Shown: positions 25,459-35,249 of the stretch, piece after piece
Numbering within the stretch: the first letter of the stretch is position 1
Layout: each line of letters starts with the position of its first letter
Source: Streptomonospora litoralis
GTDB taxonomy: Bacteria; Actinomycetota; Actinomycetes; Streptosporangiales; Streptosporangiaceae
Length of the DNA stretch: 64,000 nucleotides
Direction of reading: 5' to 3'
NCBI RefSeq assembly: GCF_004323735.1
Contig: NZ_CP036455.1
Coordinates: 2,785,101-2,849,100, forward strand
Translations under genes and position numbers: made by a program
The notes under the pieces: generated by a model
What the model saw: only the letters and a program-made list of their open reading frames with translations
What the model was told of the DNA's origin: nothing
Databases searched by the model: none

Positions 25459-25824
25459 GGCCCCGATCCTGCGGCAGGGCGGGGCCCGCGGGCAGCCGGG
25501 GAATCGGCCAAATCTCGGGCGGCGGGTTTGTACCGCCCGCCCTCCGACGGCTGTCCGGCTGCGCGGTGCCCGCCGCGGCGTGGTGCGGCGGTCCGCGGCC
25601 GGGTCCGGCGATATGGACGGTGCGCGTTGGGCAGTGGGTGCCGGGGAGACGGCCGGGGGCACGTGTCGCCTTCGGAGGCGGCGGGCTGTGAACGGAGGTG
25701 AGTCGGTGTGGACGGGCCAGACGGCCCCACCAGGGGTACCCGCAGGCGACCGGATCGCGGCGGTCGTGCGGGGCGTTGCGGCGCGGCCGCCGCGCCGTGC
25801 GCCGTGGCGCACTGCGGCCTCGTC
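25459..25824. other. non-coding gap upstream of bioB
   Basis: About 365 bases holding the bioB promoter side and no supported gene. It adjoins the long terminator hairpin of the upstream gene. Confidence 0.45.
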
Positions 25825-25884
25825 CGGCCTGGCGCGCCGGTGCGGCCCGTGCTCGCTGTGGACGCGCACCGGCGCGCCAGGCCG
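25825..25884 (-). terminator. long perfect hairpin terminator
   Basis: A perfect 20-base-pair stem: CGGCCTGGCGCGCCGGTGCG at 25825-25844 and its exact complement at 25865-25884, with a 20-base loop. It starts 6 bases after the stop of the TIGR03086-like gene on the minus strand. Confidence 0.8.
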
Positions 25885-25890
25885 CAGACC

Positions 25891-26451
25891 TCAGGCGCGG
25901 CGCCCGGTCAGGCCCAGCAGCCGGGTCTGGGCGTCGGCGCCCTCCGCTACCGCGACCGGCGGGTCGAACAGCGCGCCCACTCCGGGCGCCTCGCCGCCGA
26001 GCCAGTCCAGCAGTGCCTCGACCAGGCCGGGTTCGAGCTTCTCGTCGGCGCCGATGGCGCGGGCGAGGTCCCAGGCGTGCACGCCCAGGTCGAAGGTCAT
26101 CTGCCACAGGTAGGTCTCGCCCGCGGCCTCGCCGAACGACAGGTGCACGGTGCGCTCCAGGGCGCCCGGCTGCAGCCAGGCCGACCGGGACTCGCGGGAG
26201 GCGACCTCCCAGGTCGCCACCGGTTCCTCGCCGAGGACATCGCCCTCGTAGCGGTCGCCCGCCTCTTCGATGCCGCCGCCCGAGAGCAGGAACGGCACCC
26301 ACAGCTGCTCACCGGTGAGGTGGTTCACCAGGTCGTGGACGTCCCAATCGGTACAGGGCGTGGTGTCGGCCCACTGCGTGACCTGGATGGCGCGGACTCT
26401 GCGGTCGAACTCCGCCATGGCCTGGCCGTGCAACTCCAGCAGATCGGTCAT
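25891..26451 (-). CDS. TIGR03086-like / maleylpyruvate isomerase-N fold protein
   Basis: A 186-residue DinB-like four-helix protein. TPCTDWDVHDLVNHLTGEQ near residue 31 and a later TFDLGVHAWDLARAIG carry the His/Asp residues that bind a divalent metal in mycothiol-dependent maleylpyruvate isomerase-type proteins (TIGR03086 group). The cellular role is unknown; many actinobacterial paralogues use mycothiol or act in detoxification. The ATG at 26451 (MTDLLELHGQAMAEFD) gives the family length. It is divergent from the sugar transporter. Confidence 0.82.
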   Translation of the reverse strand: MTDLLELHGQAMAEFDRRVRAIQVTQWADTTPCTDWDVHDLVNHLTGEQLWVPFLLSGGGIEEAGDRYEGDVLGEEPVATWEVASRESRSAWLQPGALERTVHLSFGEAAGETYLWQMTFDLGVHAWDLARAIGADEKLEPGLVEALLDWLGGEAPGVGALFDPPVAVAEGADAQTRLLGLTGRRA

Positions 26452-26719
26452 CGCGCTCCCCCTCGGTCGGTGGCATGGGTGGCATGGGCGGTGGAGGTGC
26501 CTACCCGCCCGAAGGGCCCGGCAATCACCTGCGCAGCGGCCGGTGCCGGCGAACGGGTCGCCTCCGCCGCGCCGGAGGCTGCGGGGAGCGTGTGCGGGAG
26601 GGGGCCGCCCGTGCCGTAGCCGCGATCGGCCGGCCGGCGCGCCGGCATGGCAAGCGTTTCCCGTCTGCAGGCGTCGAGGGCGGCTCCGCGGTCCGCGGGC
26701 CGCCCGACGAGGAGGCAGT

Positions 26720-28156
26720 GTGACGAATCCGGACCCCGATGCGGCGAAGTCCGCCGGAGAGGTCAACATCGTCCATGTGACGCTGATCGCCGCCGCGGCG
26801 GCGATGGGCGGTTTCCTGTTCGGTTACGACAGCTCGGTCATCAACGGTGCCGTCCCGGCGATCGAGGAGGCGTTCGGCGTCGGTTCCGCCGTCACCGGGT
26901 TCACCGTGGCGGCGGCCCTGCTGGGGTCGGCCGTGGGTGCCATGATCGCCGGCGGGCTGGCCGACCGGTTCGGCCGCATCCGCGTTATGCAGGTGGCCGC
27001 CGTGCTGTTCGCGATCAGCGCCATCGGCTCGGCCGTGCCCTTCGCCGTGTGGGACCTGGCTTTCTGGCGCGTGATCGGCGGCGTGGCGATCGGTATCGCC
27101 TCGGTCATCGCGCCCACCTACATCGCCGAGGTCTCGCCGCCCGCCTACCGCGGTCGCCTGGCCTCGCTGCAGCAGCTGGCCATCGTGCTGGGGATCGCGA
27201 TCTCCCAGCTGGTCAACTTCGTACTGGCGGCAGCGGCCGGGGGGAGCGCGAGCAACCAGCTCGGGTTCCTGCAGGCCTGGCAGTGGATGCTGGGCGTGGA
27301 ACTGGTGCCGGCGCTGCTCTACCTGGTGCTGAGCGTGGTGATCCCCGAGTCGCCGCGCTACCTGGTGCGCACCGGCCGGGAGTCCCGGGCGCGCGCGGTG
27401 CTCGCCGAAGTCGAGGGCGGCGACGTGGAGTACCGCATCCGCGAGATCCACAACGCGCTGGGCCGCGAGACCCGGCCGCGGCTGCGCGACGTCACCGGGA
27501 AGTTCGGGCTGTTGCCGATCGTGTGGATCGGCATGGCGCTGTCGGCGTTCCAGCAGCTCGTCGGCATCAACGTGATCTTCTACTACTCGGCGTCGCTGTG
27601 GCAGTCGGTGGGCGTGCAGGAGAGCAACTCGCTGCTGCTGAGCCTGTTCACGTCGATCGTCAACATCATCGGCACCTTCATCGCCATCGGTCTGGTCGAC
27701 AAGATCGGCCGCAAGCCGCTGCTGCTCATCGGATCGGCCGGTATGGCGGTCGCGCTGGGCACGACCTCCTACGCCTTCAGCCACGCCACCGTCAGCGGCG
27801 GCGGTGGCCAGGCCGATCTGTCGTTCGCCTGGGGCGCGGTGGCGCTGGCCTCGGCGAGCACGTTCGTGCTGTTCTTCGCCCTGTCGTGGGGCGTGGTCGT
27901 GTGGGTGCTGCTGGGGGAGATGTTCCCGCTGCGGGTGCGCGCGGCCGCCATGGCCGTGGCCACCGCCACCCAGTGGGTGGCCAACTGGCTGGTCACCGTC
28001 ACCTTCCCCAGCCTGCGCGACTGGAGCCTGCCGGGCACGTACATGATCTACACCGCGTTCGCGGTCATCTCGTTCGTGTTCGTGTGGCGGTTCGTCGCCG
28101 AGACCAAGGGCAAGACGCTGGAGTCCATGGGGCGCGACGAGCGCACATCGGCGTGA
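26720..28156 (+). CDS. MFS sugar:proton symporter
   Basis: A 478-residue twelve-helix sugar porter. Family signatures are present: GGFLFGYDSSVINGA (helix 1), RFGRIRVM (loop 2-3), PESPRYL (PESPR, end of helix 6), IGRKPLLLIG (loop 8-9) and ETKGKTLESM (PETKG-like at the C-terminus). QQLVGINVIFYY in helix 7 is typical of glucose/xylose transporters. It would import a hexose or pentose with H+. The GTG at 26720 follows GAGGAGG. It is not adjacent to the Entner-Doudoroff operon (3.4 kb away), but could feed it. Confidence 0.92.
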   Translation: MTNPDPDAAKSAGEVNIVHVTLIAAAAAMGGFLFGYDSSVINGAVPAIEEAFGVGSAVTGFTVAAALLGSAVGAMIAGGLADRFGRIRVMQVAAVLFAISAIGSAVPFAVWDLAFWRVIGGVAIGIASVIAPTYIAEVSPPAYRGRLASLQQLAIVLGIAISQLVNFVLAAAAGGSASNQLGFLQAWQWMLGVELVPALLYLVLSVVIPESPRYLVRTGRESRARAVLAEVEGGDVEYRIREIHNALGRETRPRLRDVTGKFGLLPIVWIGMALSAFQQLVGINVIFYYSASLWQSVGVQESNSLLLSLFTSIVNIIGTFIAIGLVDKIGRKPLLLIGSAGMAVALGTTSYAFSHATVSGGGGQADLSFAWGAVALASASTFVLFFALSWGVVVWVLLGEMFPLRVRAAAMAVATATQWVANWLVTVTFPSLRDWSLPGTYMIYTAFAVISFVFVWRFVAETKGKTLESMGRDERTSA

Positions 28157-28165
28157 GCGCGGGTC

Positions 28166-28206
28166 GGCGGCCGGCCGGCACCGGGGCGCGGTGCCGGCCG
28201 GCCGCC
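28166..28206. terminator. perfect 17-bp hairpin between convergent genes
   Basis: GGCGGCCGGCCGGCACC pairs perfectly with GGTGCCGGCCGGCCGCC around a 7-base loop. It fills almost exactly the space between the transporter stop (28156) and the next gene's stop (28207, minus). Confidence 0.85.
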
Positions 28207-28461
28207 TCAGGCCACCAGGTCCAGACCCTCGTGGCCCAGTTCGGCGGCGATGCGCGCCGCGACCTCCTGCAGCGCCGCCGGCGTGGGGACCACGCCTTCG
28301 GCCAGCAGCAGGTCGCGGGAGTAAGCCGCGCACTCGGCCGCGCCGACCTCGCCGCGCGGGCAGACGCGCATGCTCCCCTCGGGCGACACGGCGACGACCG
28401 CATCCGTGCAGGCGTGCATCAGGGCCACCAGGTGGCCGTAGAGGCGGGAGGGGGTGTGCAT
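28207..28461 (-). CDS. hypothetical 84-aa protein
   Basis: An 84-residue protein beginning MHTPSRLYGHLVALMHACTD, with GGAAGGA just before the ATG at 28461 and a terminator hairpin directly after the stop. These two features are the main reasons to call it a gene. It is mostly helical by composition, contains three Cys (CTD, VCPRG, ECAAY) and ends with an amphipathic segment (AALQEVAARIAAELGHEGL). No family is recognised and no function is proposed. It is divergent from the PabAB gene. Confidence 0.6.
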   Translation of the reverse strand: MHTPSRLYGHLVALMHACTDAVVAVSPEGSMRVCPRGEVGAAECAAYSRDLLLAEGVVPTPAALQEVAARIAAELGHEGLDLVA

Positions 28462-28690
28462 AGGTCCTTCCGGGGTATGCGGGAATGGGACCAGTGTCGC
28501 AGCACCCCGCCGAAACCGTGGTATCGGATACGACAGATGCCGGGTCGGCGGCCGGACCGAAACCGGTCCCCTCCGTGGCCGCGCCCGCGGCTGCGCACCC
28601 GGGCGAGGGTGTGGGGCGCCCCTCTCCCCTTGGTGCGGGCAGGCGGGCCCTAAGCTGGAACATCCCCTCCTTCCGAGCGTTGAGAGCAGC

Positions 28691-30760
28691 ATGCGCCCCC
28701 TGCTCGTGGACAACCACGACTCCTACACCTACAACCTGTTCCAGCTGATCGCCGAGGTCGCCGGAACCGAACCCGACGTATGGAGCAACGACGACCCGCG
28801 CCTGGCGCGACGGGGACTGTCCGCTCGGCCCTGGATCGTGGTCTCGCCCGGTCCGGGGCACCCCGCGCGGGCGCGCGATCTCGGGCTGCTCACCGACGCG
28901 CTGCGCCGCGCCCCCGACGTGCCCGTCCTGGGCGTGTGCCTGGGCCACCAGGCCCTCGTCCACCTCGCCGGCGGCGACGTCGGAGCCGCACCGCGCCCCC
29001 GCCACGGCTACCTCAGCCGCATCCGCCACCGCGCCCGCGGGCTGTTCGCGGGCATTCCGCAGGACTTCACAGCCGTGCGCTACCACTCGCTGGCCGCCCG
29101 CCGTCCGCTGCCGGCCGAGCTGGCCGCGACCGCCTTCGCCGAGGACGGCGTCGTCATGGCCGCCGAGCACACCGAGCTGCCGCGGTGGGGTGTGCAGTTC
29201 CACCCCGAATCGGTGGCGGGCGAGTACGGGCGCGACCTCCTCGCCAACTTCCGGCACCTCGCCGGCGCGGTCCCGCGGCGCCGCCACGGCGCGGCCCCCG
29301 GCGCCGGCGGGTCGGCCGCCGCCCGGTCCTGCTCAACCGGCGGCGGCCAAGCGCGCCCGGCGACCGCGCCGCGCCCGCCACCGCCGCACGTGCGCACCCT
29401 GGAGCGCGCCGTGGACACCGAAGCCGCCTTCGCGCGGCTGCACGCCGCGAGCCCGTATGCGTTCTGGCTGGACAGCAGCCGCACCGGCGGCACCGGCCGG
29501 TTCTCCTTCCTCGGCGACGCCGGCGGAGACGACGGCGAGGTGCTGACCTACCGCGTCGGTGAGGGCGCCGTCGACGTCGCGCCGCCCGCCGGCGCCCCGA
29601 TCCGGCGCGAACCCGGCACGATCTTCGACGCCCTGCGGCGGCGCACCCCCGCCCGCCCCGCCGCACCCACCGGACTGCCCTTCGACTTCACCGGCGGTTA
29701 CGTGGGCTACCTCGGCTACGAGCTCAAGGCCGACTGCGGCGGCGCCGCGGCCCACCGCTCGCCCCTGCCCGACGCCGTCTGGCTGCGCTGCGACCGGGTG
29801 GTGGCGGTCGACCACGCGAACGACCGCACCTACCTCGTCGCCCGCGGCGCCGGCGCCCGGTCCTGGGCCGAGGAGACCGCCCGCACCCTGGCCGCGCTCG
29901 ATCCGGCGCCTGCTCCCTCCGCCGCGGCGGCCCCCGGCGGCGACCTGGAAACGCTGCTGGAACGCAACCGGGAGGGCTATCTCACCGACGTCAAGGAGTG
30001 CCTGGCCCGCCTGGAGGAAGGCGAGAGCTACGAGATCTGCCTGACCGACCGGCTGCGCGTACCCGCCCCCGCCGACGGCCTGGCCTACTACCGGCGACTG
30101 CGCCGCGCCGCCCCCGCCCCCTACGCCGCGCTGCTGCAACTGGGCGGCACCGCGGTCTACAGCGCCTCGCCCGAGCGGTTCCTGCGCATCGGCGCCGACG
30201 GCACCGCGGAAAGCCGGCCCATCAAGGGCACGGCGCCGCGCGCCGCCGATCGGGCCGAGGACGCCCGCCGCGCAGAGGAGCTGCGCACCGGCGCGAAGAC
30301 CCGCGCCGAGAACCTGATGATCGTGGATCTGCTGCGCAACGACCTCGGCCGCGTGTGCGAGGTCGGCAGCGTGGAGGTGCCGCGGTTCATGTACACCGAG
30401 TCCTACAGCACCGTCCACCAGCTCGTCTCCACCGTGCGCGGCCGCCTGCGCGCCGGGGCGCACCCCGTCGACGCCGTGCGGGCCTGCTTCCCCGGCGGGT
30501 CCATGACCGGCGCTCCCAAGCTGCGCACCATGGAGATCATCGACCGGCTGGAGAACTCCGCCCGCGGCGTCTACTCCGGCGCCCTGGGCTACCTCTCCCA
30601 CGAGGGCACCGCCGACCTGAGCGTCGTCATCCGCACGGCCGTCGCGCACGACGGCACCTTGACGGTGGGCGCGGGCGGCGCCGTCGTGCTCGACTCCGAT
30701 CCGCAGGAGGAGTACGCCGAGATGCTCCTCAAGGCCGCCGTCGCGCTCAGCGGCCGCTGA
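28691..30760 (+). CDS. pabAB: aminodeoxychorismate synthase, PabA-PabB fusion
   Basis: A 689-residue bifunctional enzyme that makes 4-amino-4-deoxychorismate from chorismate and glutamine, for folate or for a p-aminobenzoate-derived product. Residues 1-195 are the glutaminase: MRPLLVDNHDSYTYNLFQLI, nucleophile C83 in GVCLGHQ, and GVQFHPES. A Gly/Pro/Ala-rich linker (about 200-235) joins the synthase half, with PIKGT (the Lys typical of PabB), RAENLMIVDLLRNDLGRV and GGSMTGAPKLRTMEIIDRLE. The ATG at 28691 begins the glutaminase exactly. No pabC lies beside it. Confidence 0.93.
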   Translation: MRPLLVDNHDSYTYNLFQLIAEVAGTEPDVWSNDDPRLARRGLSARPWIVVSPGPGHPARARDLGLLTDALRRAPDVPVLGVCLGHQALVHLAGGDVGAAPRPRHGYLSRIRHRARGLFAGIPQDFTAVRYHSLAARRPLPAELAATAFAEDGVVMAAEHTELPRWGVQFHPESVAGEYGRDLLANFRHLAGAVPRRRHGAAPGAGGSAAARSCSTGGGQARPATAPRPPPPHVRTLERAVDTEAAFARLHAASPYAFWLDSSRTGGTGRFSFLGDAGGDDGEVLTYRVGEGAVDVAPPAGAPIRREPGTIFDALRRRTPARPAAPTGLPFDFTGGYVGYLGYELKADCGGAAAHRSPLPDAVWLRCDRVVAVDHANDRTYLVARGAGARSWAEETARTLAALDPAPAPSAAAAPGGDLETLLERNREGYLTDVKECLARLEEGESYEICLTDRLRVPAPADGLAYYRRLRRAAPAPYAALLQLGGTAVYSASPERFLRIGADGTAESRPIKGTAPRAADRAEDARRAEELRTGAKTRAENLMIVDLLRNDLGRVCEVGSVEVPRFMYTESYSTVHQLVSTVRGRLRAGAHPVDAVRACFPGGSMTGAPKLRTMEIIDRLENSARGVYSGALGYLSHEGTADLSVVIRTAVAHDGTLTVGAGGAVVLDSDPQEEYAEMLLKAAVALSGR

Positions 30761-30835
30761 CCCGCGCGGTGCCCGTCCGCGAGGCGGATGGCACAATACT
30801 GTTCGCTTTCCAACGGACACGTACTAGGACGACCG

Positions 30836-31366
30836 ATGCCCGAACCCGAGGACCCCCGGCACCCCGGCGGCGGCCCGTACCCTCCGCCCTCCGCCCCCGA
30901 CGCGCCCCGATCGCGCCCGGCCGATCCGGGACGGCGCATGCTCGCCTTCGCCGTGGACCTGGTCCTGACGCTGGTGCTGTTCTACGTGCTGTTCCTGCTG
31001 GGCATGGCCGCCTCCTACGGCGTCGTGACCGGGCTGGGGCTGCCCGACAACCTGGTGTCGGTCAGTGTGTCGGCGACCGTCGTGGTCGCCGCCGACGCGG
31101 CCGCGCTCGTCTGCTACCACTGGCTGCCGCTGGCCCGCCGCGGCCAGACGCTGGGCAAACGGCTCTTCGGCATGCGCGTGGTCGCGGCCGACACCGGCCA
31201 CCTGGCGACCACGGGCCGCGCGGCCGCCCGCGCGGCCCTGCACCTGCTGCTGCTGGTGCCGTGCCTGCTCGGTCAGGTCGCCAGCGGTATCCTGCTGCTC
31301 ACCGACGAGCCCGTTCGCCGGTCCGCGCTGGACCGGATGACCAAAACGCGCGTCGTGGAGGTCTGA
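30836..31366 (+). CDS. RDD-family membrane protein
   Basis: A 176-residue protein with a Pro-rich cytoplasmic N-terminus (about 35 residues) and an RDD domain: RMLAFAVDLVLTLVLFYVLF begins helix 1, a second hydrophobic segment follows near residues 75-95, then GQTLGKRLFGMRVVAAD (the conserved loop) and helix 3. RDD proteins are small membrane proteins, some linked to Na+/H+ transport; the role here is unknown. The ATG at 30836 has AGGA close upstream. It follows PabAB by 75 bases and may be co-transcribed. Confidence 0.82.
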   Translation: MPEPEDPRHPGGGPYPPPSAPDAPRSRPADPGRRMLAFAVDLVLTLVLFYVLFLLGMAASYGVVTGLGLPDNLVSVSVSATVVVAADAAALVCYHWLPLARRGQTLGKRLFGMRVVAADTGHLATTGRAAARAALHLLLLVPCLLGQVASGILLLTDEPVRRSALDRMTKTRVVEV

Positions 31367-31459
31367 CCCGGTTCGTCGGCCGTGTCTTCGGGCGCGCGAC
31401 CGGTGTTTCGGATACCGAAGAGCCCGGGCGGCCGGGTTCCGGGCCGATGCCGGGCATCC

Positions 31460-31503
31460 CGGCGGGCAGACCCGCGCCGCCGGCGGCGCGGGTCTGCCCG
31501 CCG
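31460..31503. terminator. 44-base perfect palindrome terminator
   Basis: Positions 31460-31481 are exactly complementary to 31482-31503 (arms begin CGGCGGGCAGACCCGCGC). It lies between the RDD gene (ends 31366) and eda (ends 31541, minus strand), so it can terminate both. There is no T-tract. Confidence 0.85.
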
Positions 31504-31540
31504 CGGCCATGCGGCGGGCGGCGGGCCGCTGCCTACCGTT

Positions 31541-32179
31541 TCATCCGGCGGGACGCAGCGCGGCCGCCGCGCGTGCCAGGGACTCCACACGGTCCCAGTC
31601 GCCCGCCGAGACCGCGTCGGCCGGGGTGAGCCAGGTGCCGCCCACGCAGCCGACGTTGGGCAGCGCCAGATAGTCGGCCGCGGATTCGGCGGTGACGCCG
31701 CCGGTGGGGCAGAACCGCACCTGCGGCAGCGGGCCCGACAGCGACTTCAGATACGGGCGCCCGCCCGCCGCCTCGGCGGGGAAGAACTTCATCGCCGTGA
31801 CCCCGAGCTCCAGCAGCGCCAGCGCCTCCGAGGCCGTGGCCACGCCCGGCAGCGCGGGCAGCCCGGTCCGGCTCATCGCCTCGTACAGGCCGGGGGTGCA
31901 GCCCGGCGAGACCAGAAACGCGGCCCCGGCCTCGGCGGCGGCGTCGGCCTGCTCGGCCGAGGTCACCGTGCCCGCGCCCACTACGGCCTCGGGGACCTCG
32001 GCGGCGATGCGCGCGACGGCCTCCAGCGCGGCCTCGGTGCGCAGGGTCACCTCCACGGCCGGCAGGCCGCCGGCGACCAGCGCGCGGGCCAGCGGAACGG
32101 CGGTCTGCGCCTCGGAGAGCACCACCACCGGGATCACCGGCGCCAGCGCGAAGAGGTCGTCACTGCTGCGCGGGTTCAT
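31541..32179 (-). CDS. eda: 2-keto-3-deoxy-6-phosphogluconate (KDPG) aldolase
   Basis: A 212-residue class I aldolase that cleaves KDPG to pyruvate and glyceraldehyde-3-phosphate, the last step of the Entner-Doudoroff pathway. Active-site motifs are VEVTLRT (catalytic Glu), [18 protein letters not shown] and [11 protein letters not shown] with the Schiff-base Lys. [14 protein letters not shown] forms the phosphate site. The ATG at 32179 overlaps the 3' end of glk by 20 bases, so translation is probably coupled. It is the last gene of edd-glk-eda, followed by the 44-base palindrome. Confidence 0.95.
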   Translation of the reverse strand: MNPRSSDDLFALAPVIPVVVLSEAQTAVPLARALVAGGLPAVEVTLRTEAALEAVARIAAEVPEAVVGAGTVTSAEQADAAAEAGAAFLVSPGCTPGLYEAMSRTGLPALPGVATASEALALLELGVTAMKFFPAEAAGGRPYLKSLSGPLPQVRFCPTGGVTAESAADYLALPNVGCVGGTWLTPADAVSAGDWDRVESLARAAAALRPAG

Positions 32180-33173
32180 GGGCTTCTCCTTGCACGGGTT
32201 CGAGACGCTGGTCGAGGCGGGCGGCCGCGCCCAGCAGGGCCGGGTCCCGGGCCACGATCAGCGTAGTGGCGATGCCTTCGAGGTAGTCGGCCATGCGGTG
32301 CTTGTCCTCGAAGCGGCGCCGGAATCCGCTGGACTGCACGATGGGGATGATACGCGGCAGAATCCCCCCGCCCAGGAACACGCCTCCCGTGGCCCCCAGG
32401 GTCAGTGCGACGTTGCCCGCGAAGCCGCCCAGCAGGCAGCAGAAGACGTCCAGCGCCTCGGCACACAGCCGGTCGCCGGAGGCGGCGGCGCAGATCTCGG
32501 CTGCCGACAGGCTCGCGGCCGCCTCGCCGCGTACTTCGGCGAGTGCGCTGTGCAGGCGGCTCAGGCCGGGCCCGCACAGCAGGCATTCCGCGGTGACCGG
32601 CCCCTGCCGGGCGCGCAGCACGCGCACCGCATCCAGTTCGCGCTCCTCCACGGCGGGGGCGTCCACATGCCCGCCCTCTCCCGCCACCGGCACCCAGCCG
32701 GCGCCGGTCGGCACCAGCCCGGCCACACCCAGCCCGGTGCCCGGGCCCAGCACCGCCATCGGGCGGCCGGGCACCGGAGTCGGCCCGCCCAGCGGCAGCA
32801 GGTCGTCCTCGCCCAGCCGCGGCAGCGACAGGGCCAGGGCGGCGAAGTCGTTGACGACCTCCAGGTGGTCCAGGCCCAGCCGCTCGCGCGTGGCGGTCAC
32901 CGAGAAGTCCCAGTGGGAGTTGGTCAGCCGGACGCGGTCGCTGTCGATCGGCCCGGCCACGGCCACGCACGCCGCGCCGGGGTCGGACGCGCCGACCTGC
33001 TCCAGGTAGGCGACGGCCGCCGCGCCGAGGTCGGCGTGTTCGGCGCCCTCCAGCCGGCGCACGGCGACCGGCCGCGTGCCGGGTCCCGCGACGAGGCCGA
33101 ACCTGGCGTTGGTGCCTCCGATGTCGCCGACCAGCCAGGGGCGCCCGGCCGAGGGCGGCTGCGGGCGGCTCAT
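32160..33173 (-). CDS. glk: glucokinase, Glk (PF02685) type
   Basis: A 337-residue hexokinase-fold kinase that phosphorylates glucose with ATP. It begins with [15 protein letters not shown] (phosphate 1) and contains [29 protein letters not shown] and [14 protein letters not shown] (adenosine/phosphate 2). [12 protein letters not shown] is near the end. This is the Glk type familiar from proteobacteria rather than the ROK-type glucokinase usual in actinomycetes. Its ATG (33173) overlaps the edd stop in ATGA, and its 3' end overlaps eda, so the three genes are translated as one tight operon. Confidence 0.92.
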   Translation of the reverse strand: MSRPQPPSAGRPWLVGDIGGTNARFGLVAGPGTRPVAVRRLEGAEHADLGAAAVAYLEQVGASDPGAACVAVAGPIDSDRVRLTNSHWDFSVTATRERLGLDHLEVVNDFAALALSLPRLGEDDLLPLGGPTPVPGRPMAVLGPGTGLGVAGLVPTGAGWVPVAGEGGHVDAPAVEERELDAVRVLRARQGPVTAECLLCGPGLSRLHSALAEVRGEAAASLSAAEICAAASGDRLCAEALDVFCCLLGGFAGNVALTLGATGGVFLGGGILPRIIPIVQSSGFRRRFEDKHRMADYLEGIATTLIVARDPALLGAAARLDQRLEPVQGEAHEPAQQ

Positions 33174-34990
33174 TGCAGCGCCCCGAACACGCCGGCGCCG
33201 CGCTCGGCCGGCCCGACCGCATCGCGGAAGGCGGCGAAGAGTTCGCGGCCGGTGCCGGCGGAGGAGTCCACGCTCAACTCGGCGGCCCGGCGCGACTCCA
33301 ACTCGCTGGCCGAAACCTGCAGGACACCCGCCGCGGCGTCCAGCCGGACCGTGTCGCCGTCGCGCACCCGCGACAGCGGGCCGCCGGCCGCGGCCTCGGG
33401 GGAGACGTGGATGGCGGCGGGCACCTTGCCCGAGGCCCCCGACATGCGGCCGTCGGTGACCAGGGCGACCCGGTACCCGCGGTCCTGCAGCACGCCCAGC
33501 GGCGGGGTGAGTTTGTGCAGCTCGGGCATGCCGTTGGCGCGCGGTCCCTGGAAGCGCACGACGGCCACCACGTCGCAGTCGAGCTCGCCGGCGGCGAACG
33601 CCTCCTGCAGCTGCGCCTGGCTGTCGAAGACCCGCGCGGGCGCCTCGACGACGTGGCGGTCGGGTGCCACCGCCGAGACCTTGACGACGGCGCGGCCGAG
33701 GTTGCCGCGCACCATGCGCAGTCCGCCGTCGGCGCTGAAGGGGTCGTCGGTGCCGCGCAGCACGCTCGTGTCGGCGCTCTCCTCGGGCTCCTCGCCCCAG
33801 GTCAGGCCCTGCGGGCCGAGAGCGGGGCGCAGGCGGTACGCGGCCAGACCGCGGCCCGCAACGGTGGCGACGTCCTCGTGCAGCAGTCCGGCGTCCAGCA
33901 GTCGGCCGATGAGGAACGCCATGCCGCCGGCGGCGTGGAACTGGTTCACGTCTGCGGCGCCGTTGGGGTACATCCGGGTCAGCAGCGGCACGACCTCCGA
34001 CAGGGCCGCGAAGTCGTCCCAGGTCAGCTCGATTCCGGCGGCCTGGGCCACCGCCACCAGGTGCAGTGTGTGGTTGGTCGAGCCGCCGGTGGCCAGCAGC
34101 GCCACCACCGCGTTGACGATCGCGCGCTCGTCGACGACCTCGCCGATGGGCGTGTAGTGCTCGCCCAGCGCGGTCAGGCCGGTGACCGTGCGCCCGGCCT
34201 CGGCGGTCAGTGCGGTGCGCAGCTCGCTGCCCGGCGGCTCGAAGCTGGCGCCGGGCAGGTGCAGGCCCATGACCTCCATCAGCATCTGGTTGGAGTTGGC
34301 GGTGCCGTAGAACGTGCAGGTGCCGGGGGCGTGGTACGCCTGGGACTCCGCCTGCAGCAGTTCGGCGCGGTCGGCCTTGCCTTCGGCGAAGCGCTGGCGG
34401 ACCTGGGCCTTCTCGTTGTTGGGCAGGCCCGAGGGCATGGGCCCGGCGGGCACGAACGCCACCGGCAGGTGGCCGAAGGACAGCGCGCCGATCAGCAGGC
34501 CGGGCACGATCTTGTCGCACACGCCCAGCATCAGCGCGCCGTCGAACATGTCGTGCGACAGCGCGACGGCGGTGGCCATGGCGATGATGTCGCGGCTGAA
34601 CAGCGACAGCTCCATGCCGGGCCGGCCCTGGGTGATGCCGTCGCACATCGCCGGAACGCCGCCGGCGAACTGGGCGACGCCGCCGGCCGCCGCGACGGCC
34701 TCCTTCAGCTGCGCCGGGTAGTCGGCGAGCGGCTGGTGGGCCGAGAGCATGTCGTTGTAGGCGGAGACGATGGCGATGTCGGGCTTGTTCGAGCGGCCCA
34801 GGGACAGCTTGTCGGCCGGTGAGCAGGCCGCGAAGCCGTGGGCGAGGTTGGTGCAGCCCAACCCGGCGCGGGCGGGGCCCTCGGCGGCGGCCGCGCGCAT
34901 CCGCTCCAGGTAGGCGCTGCGGGTGGCGGCGCTGCGCTCGGCGATCTGTCGGGTGACCTCGGCTATGCGGGGGTGCGGGGACGGGGACAT
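33170..34990 (-). CDS. edd: 6-phosphogluconate dehydratase
   Basis: A 606-residue IlvD/Edd-family dehydratase that converts 6-phosphogluconate to KDPG. The Fe-S-ligating Cys regions are GCTNLAH (near residue 44), [10 protein letters not shown], and [32 protein letters not shown], read here as [20 protein letters not shown], is the conserved C-terminal active-site block. The length and N-terminal helix favour Edd over dihydroxy-acid dehydratase, and the eda neighbour settles it. It is the first gene of the operon, divergent from the ROK regulator. Confidence 0.94.
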   Translation of the reverse strand: MSPSPHPRIAEVTRQIAERSAATRSAYLERMRAAAAEGPARAGLGCTNLAHGFAACSPADKLSLGRSNKPDIAIVSAYNDMLSAHQPLADYPAQLKEAVAAAGGVAQFAGGVPAMCDGITQGRPGMELSLFSRDIIAMATAVALSHDMFDGALMLGVCDKIVPGLLIGALSFGHLPVAFVPAGPMPSGLPNNEKAQVRQRFAEGKADRAELLQAESQAYHAPGTCTFYGTANSNQMLMEVMGLHLPGASFEPPGSELRTALTAEAGRTVTGLTALGEHYTPIGEVVDERAIVNAVVALLATGGSTNHTLHLVAVAQAAGIELTWDDFAALSEVVPLLTRMYPNGAADVNQFHAAGGMAFLIGRLLDAGLLHEDVATVAGRGLAAYRLRPALGPQGLTWGEEPEESADTSVLRGTDDPFSADGGLRMVRGNLGRAVVKVSAVAPDRHVVEAPARVFDSQAQLQEAFAAGELDCDVVAVVRFQGPRANGMPELHKLTPPLGVLQDRGYRVALVTDGRMSGASGKVPAAIHVSPEAAAGGPLSRVRDGDTVRLDAAAGVLQVSASELESRRAAELSVDSSAGTGRELFAAFRDAVGPAERGAGVFGALQ

Positions 34991-35178
34991 GGCGCGGACT
35001 CCACTTCAGGGCGGGTGGCGGGGGAAGGCGGATGGCGGGGCCGGGGCCGGTGTGCGGGTGGGGCAGGCCCGCTGGCGGCTCGGGCGAGAGGGGAGCGGGG
35101 GGTGCGGTCCGGGCCGCCGGGCTCGCCTGCGAGACCTCTGGAAACATAGCGGCAACTTCTGTCGCCCGACAAGCCCCT

Positions 35179-35202
35179 CTTTTGAATATTTAATTACAAA
35201 AG
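35179..35202. promoter_or_regulatory. candidate ROK operator in the edd/ROK intergenic region
   Basis: A 24-base element with perfect outer arms CTTTTG and CAAAAG around an A/T-only centre. This is striking in such GC-rich DNA. It lies 47 bases before the regulator ATG and about 190 bases before edd. ROK repressors typically bind AT-rich inverted repeats, and autoregulation plus control of edd-glk-eda is the natural reading. Confidence 0.65.
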
Positions 35203-35249
35203 TCTCCCGGTTCGGCTGATGGAAGTGCGAAAGCGTGTTTGAATGAGGC

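Noticed and set aside
26525-29287. 920-residue minus-strand open frame across the sugar transporter and PabAB
   Set aside because: It spans two well-supported genes and a perfect hairpin, and its composition is that of an antisense shadow.
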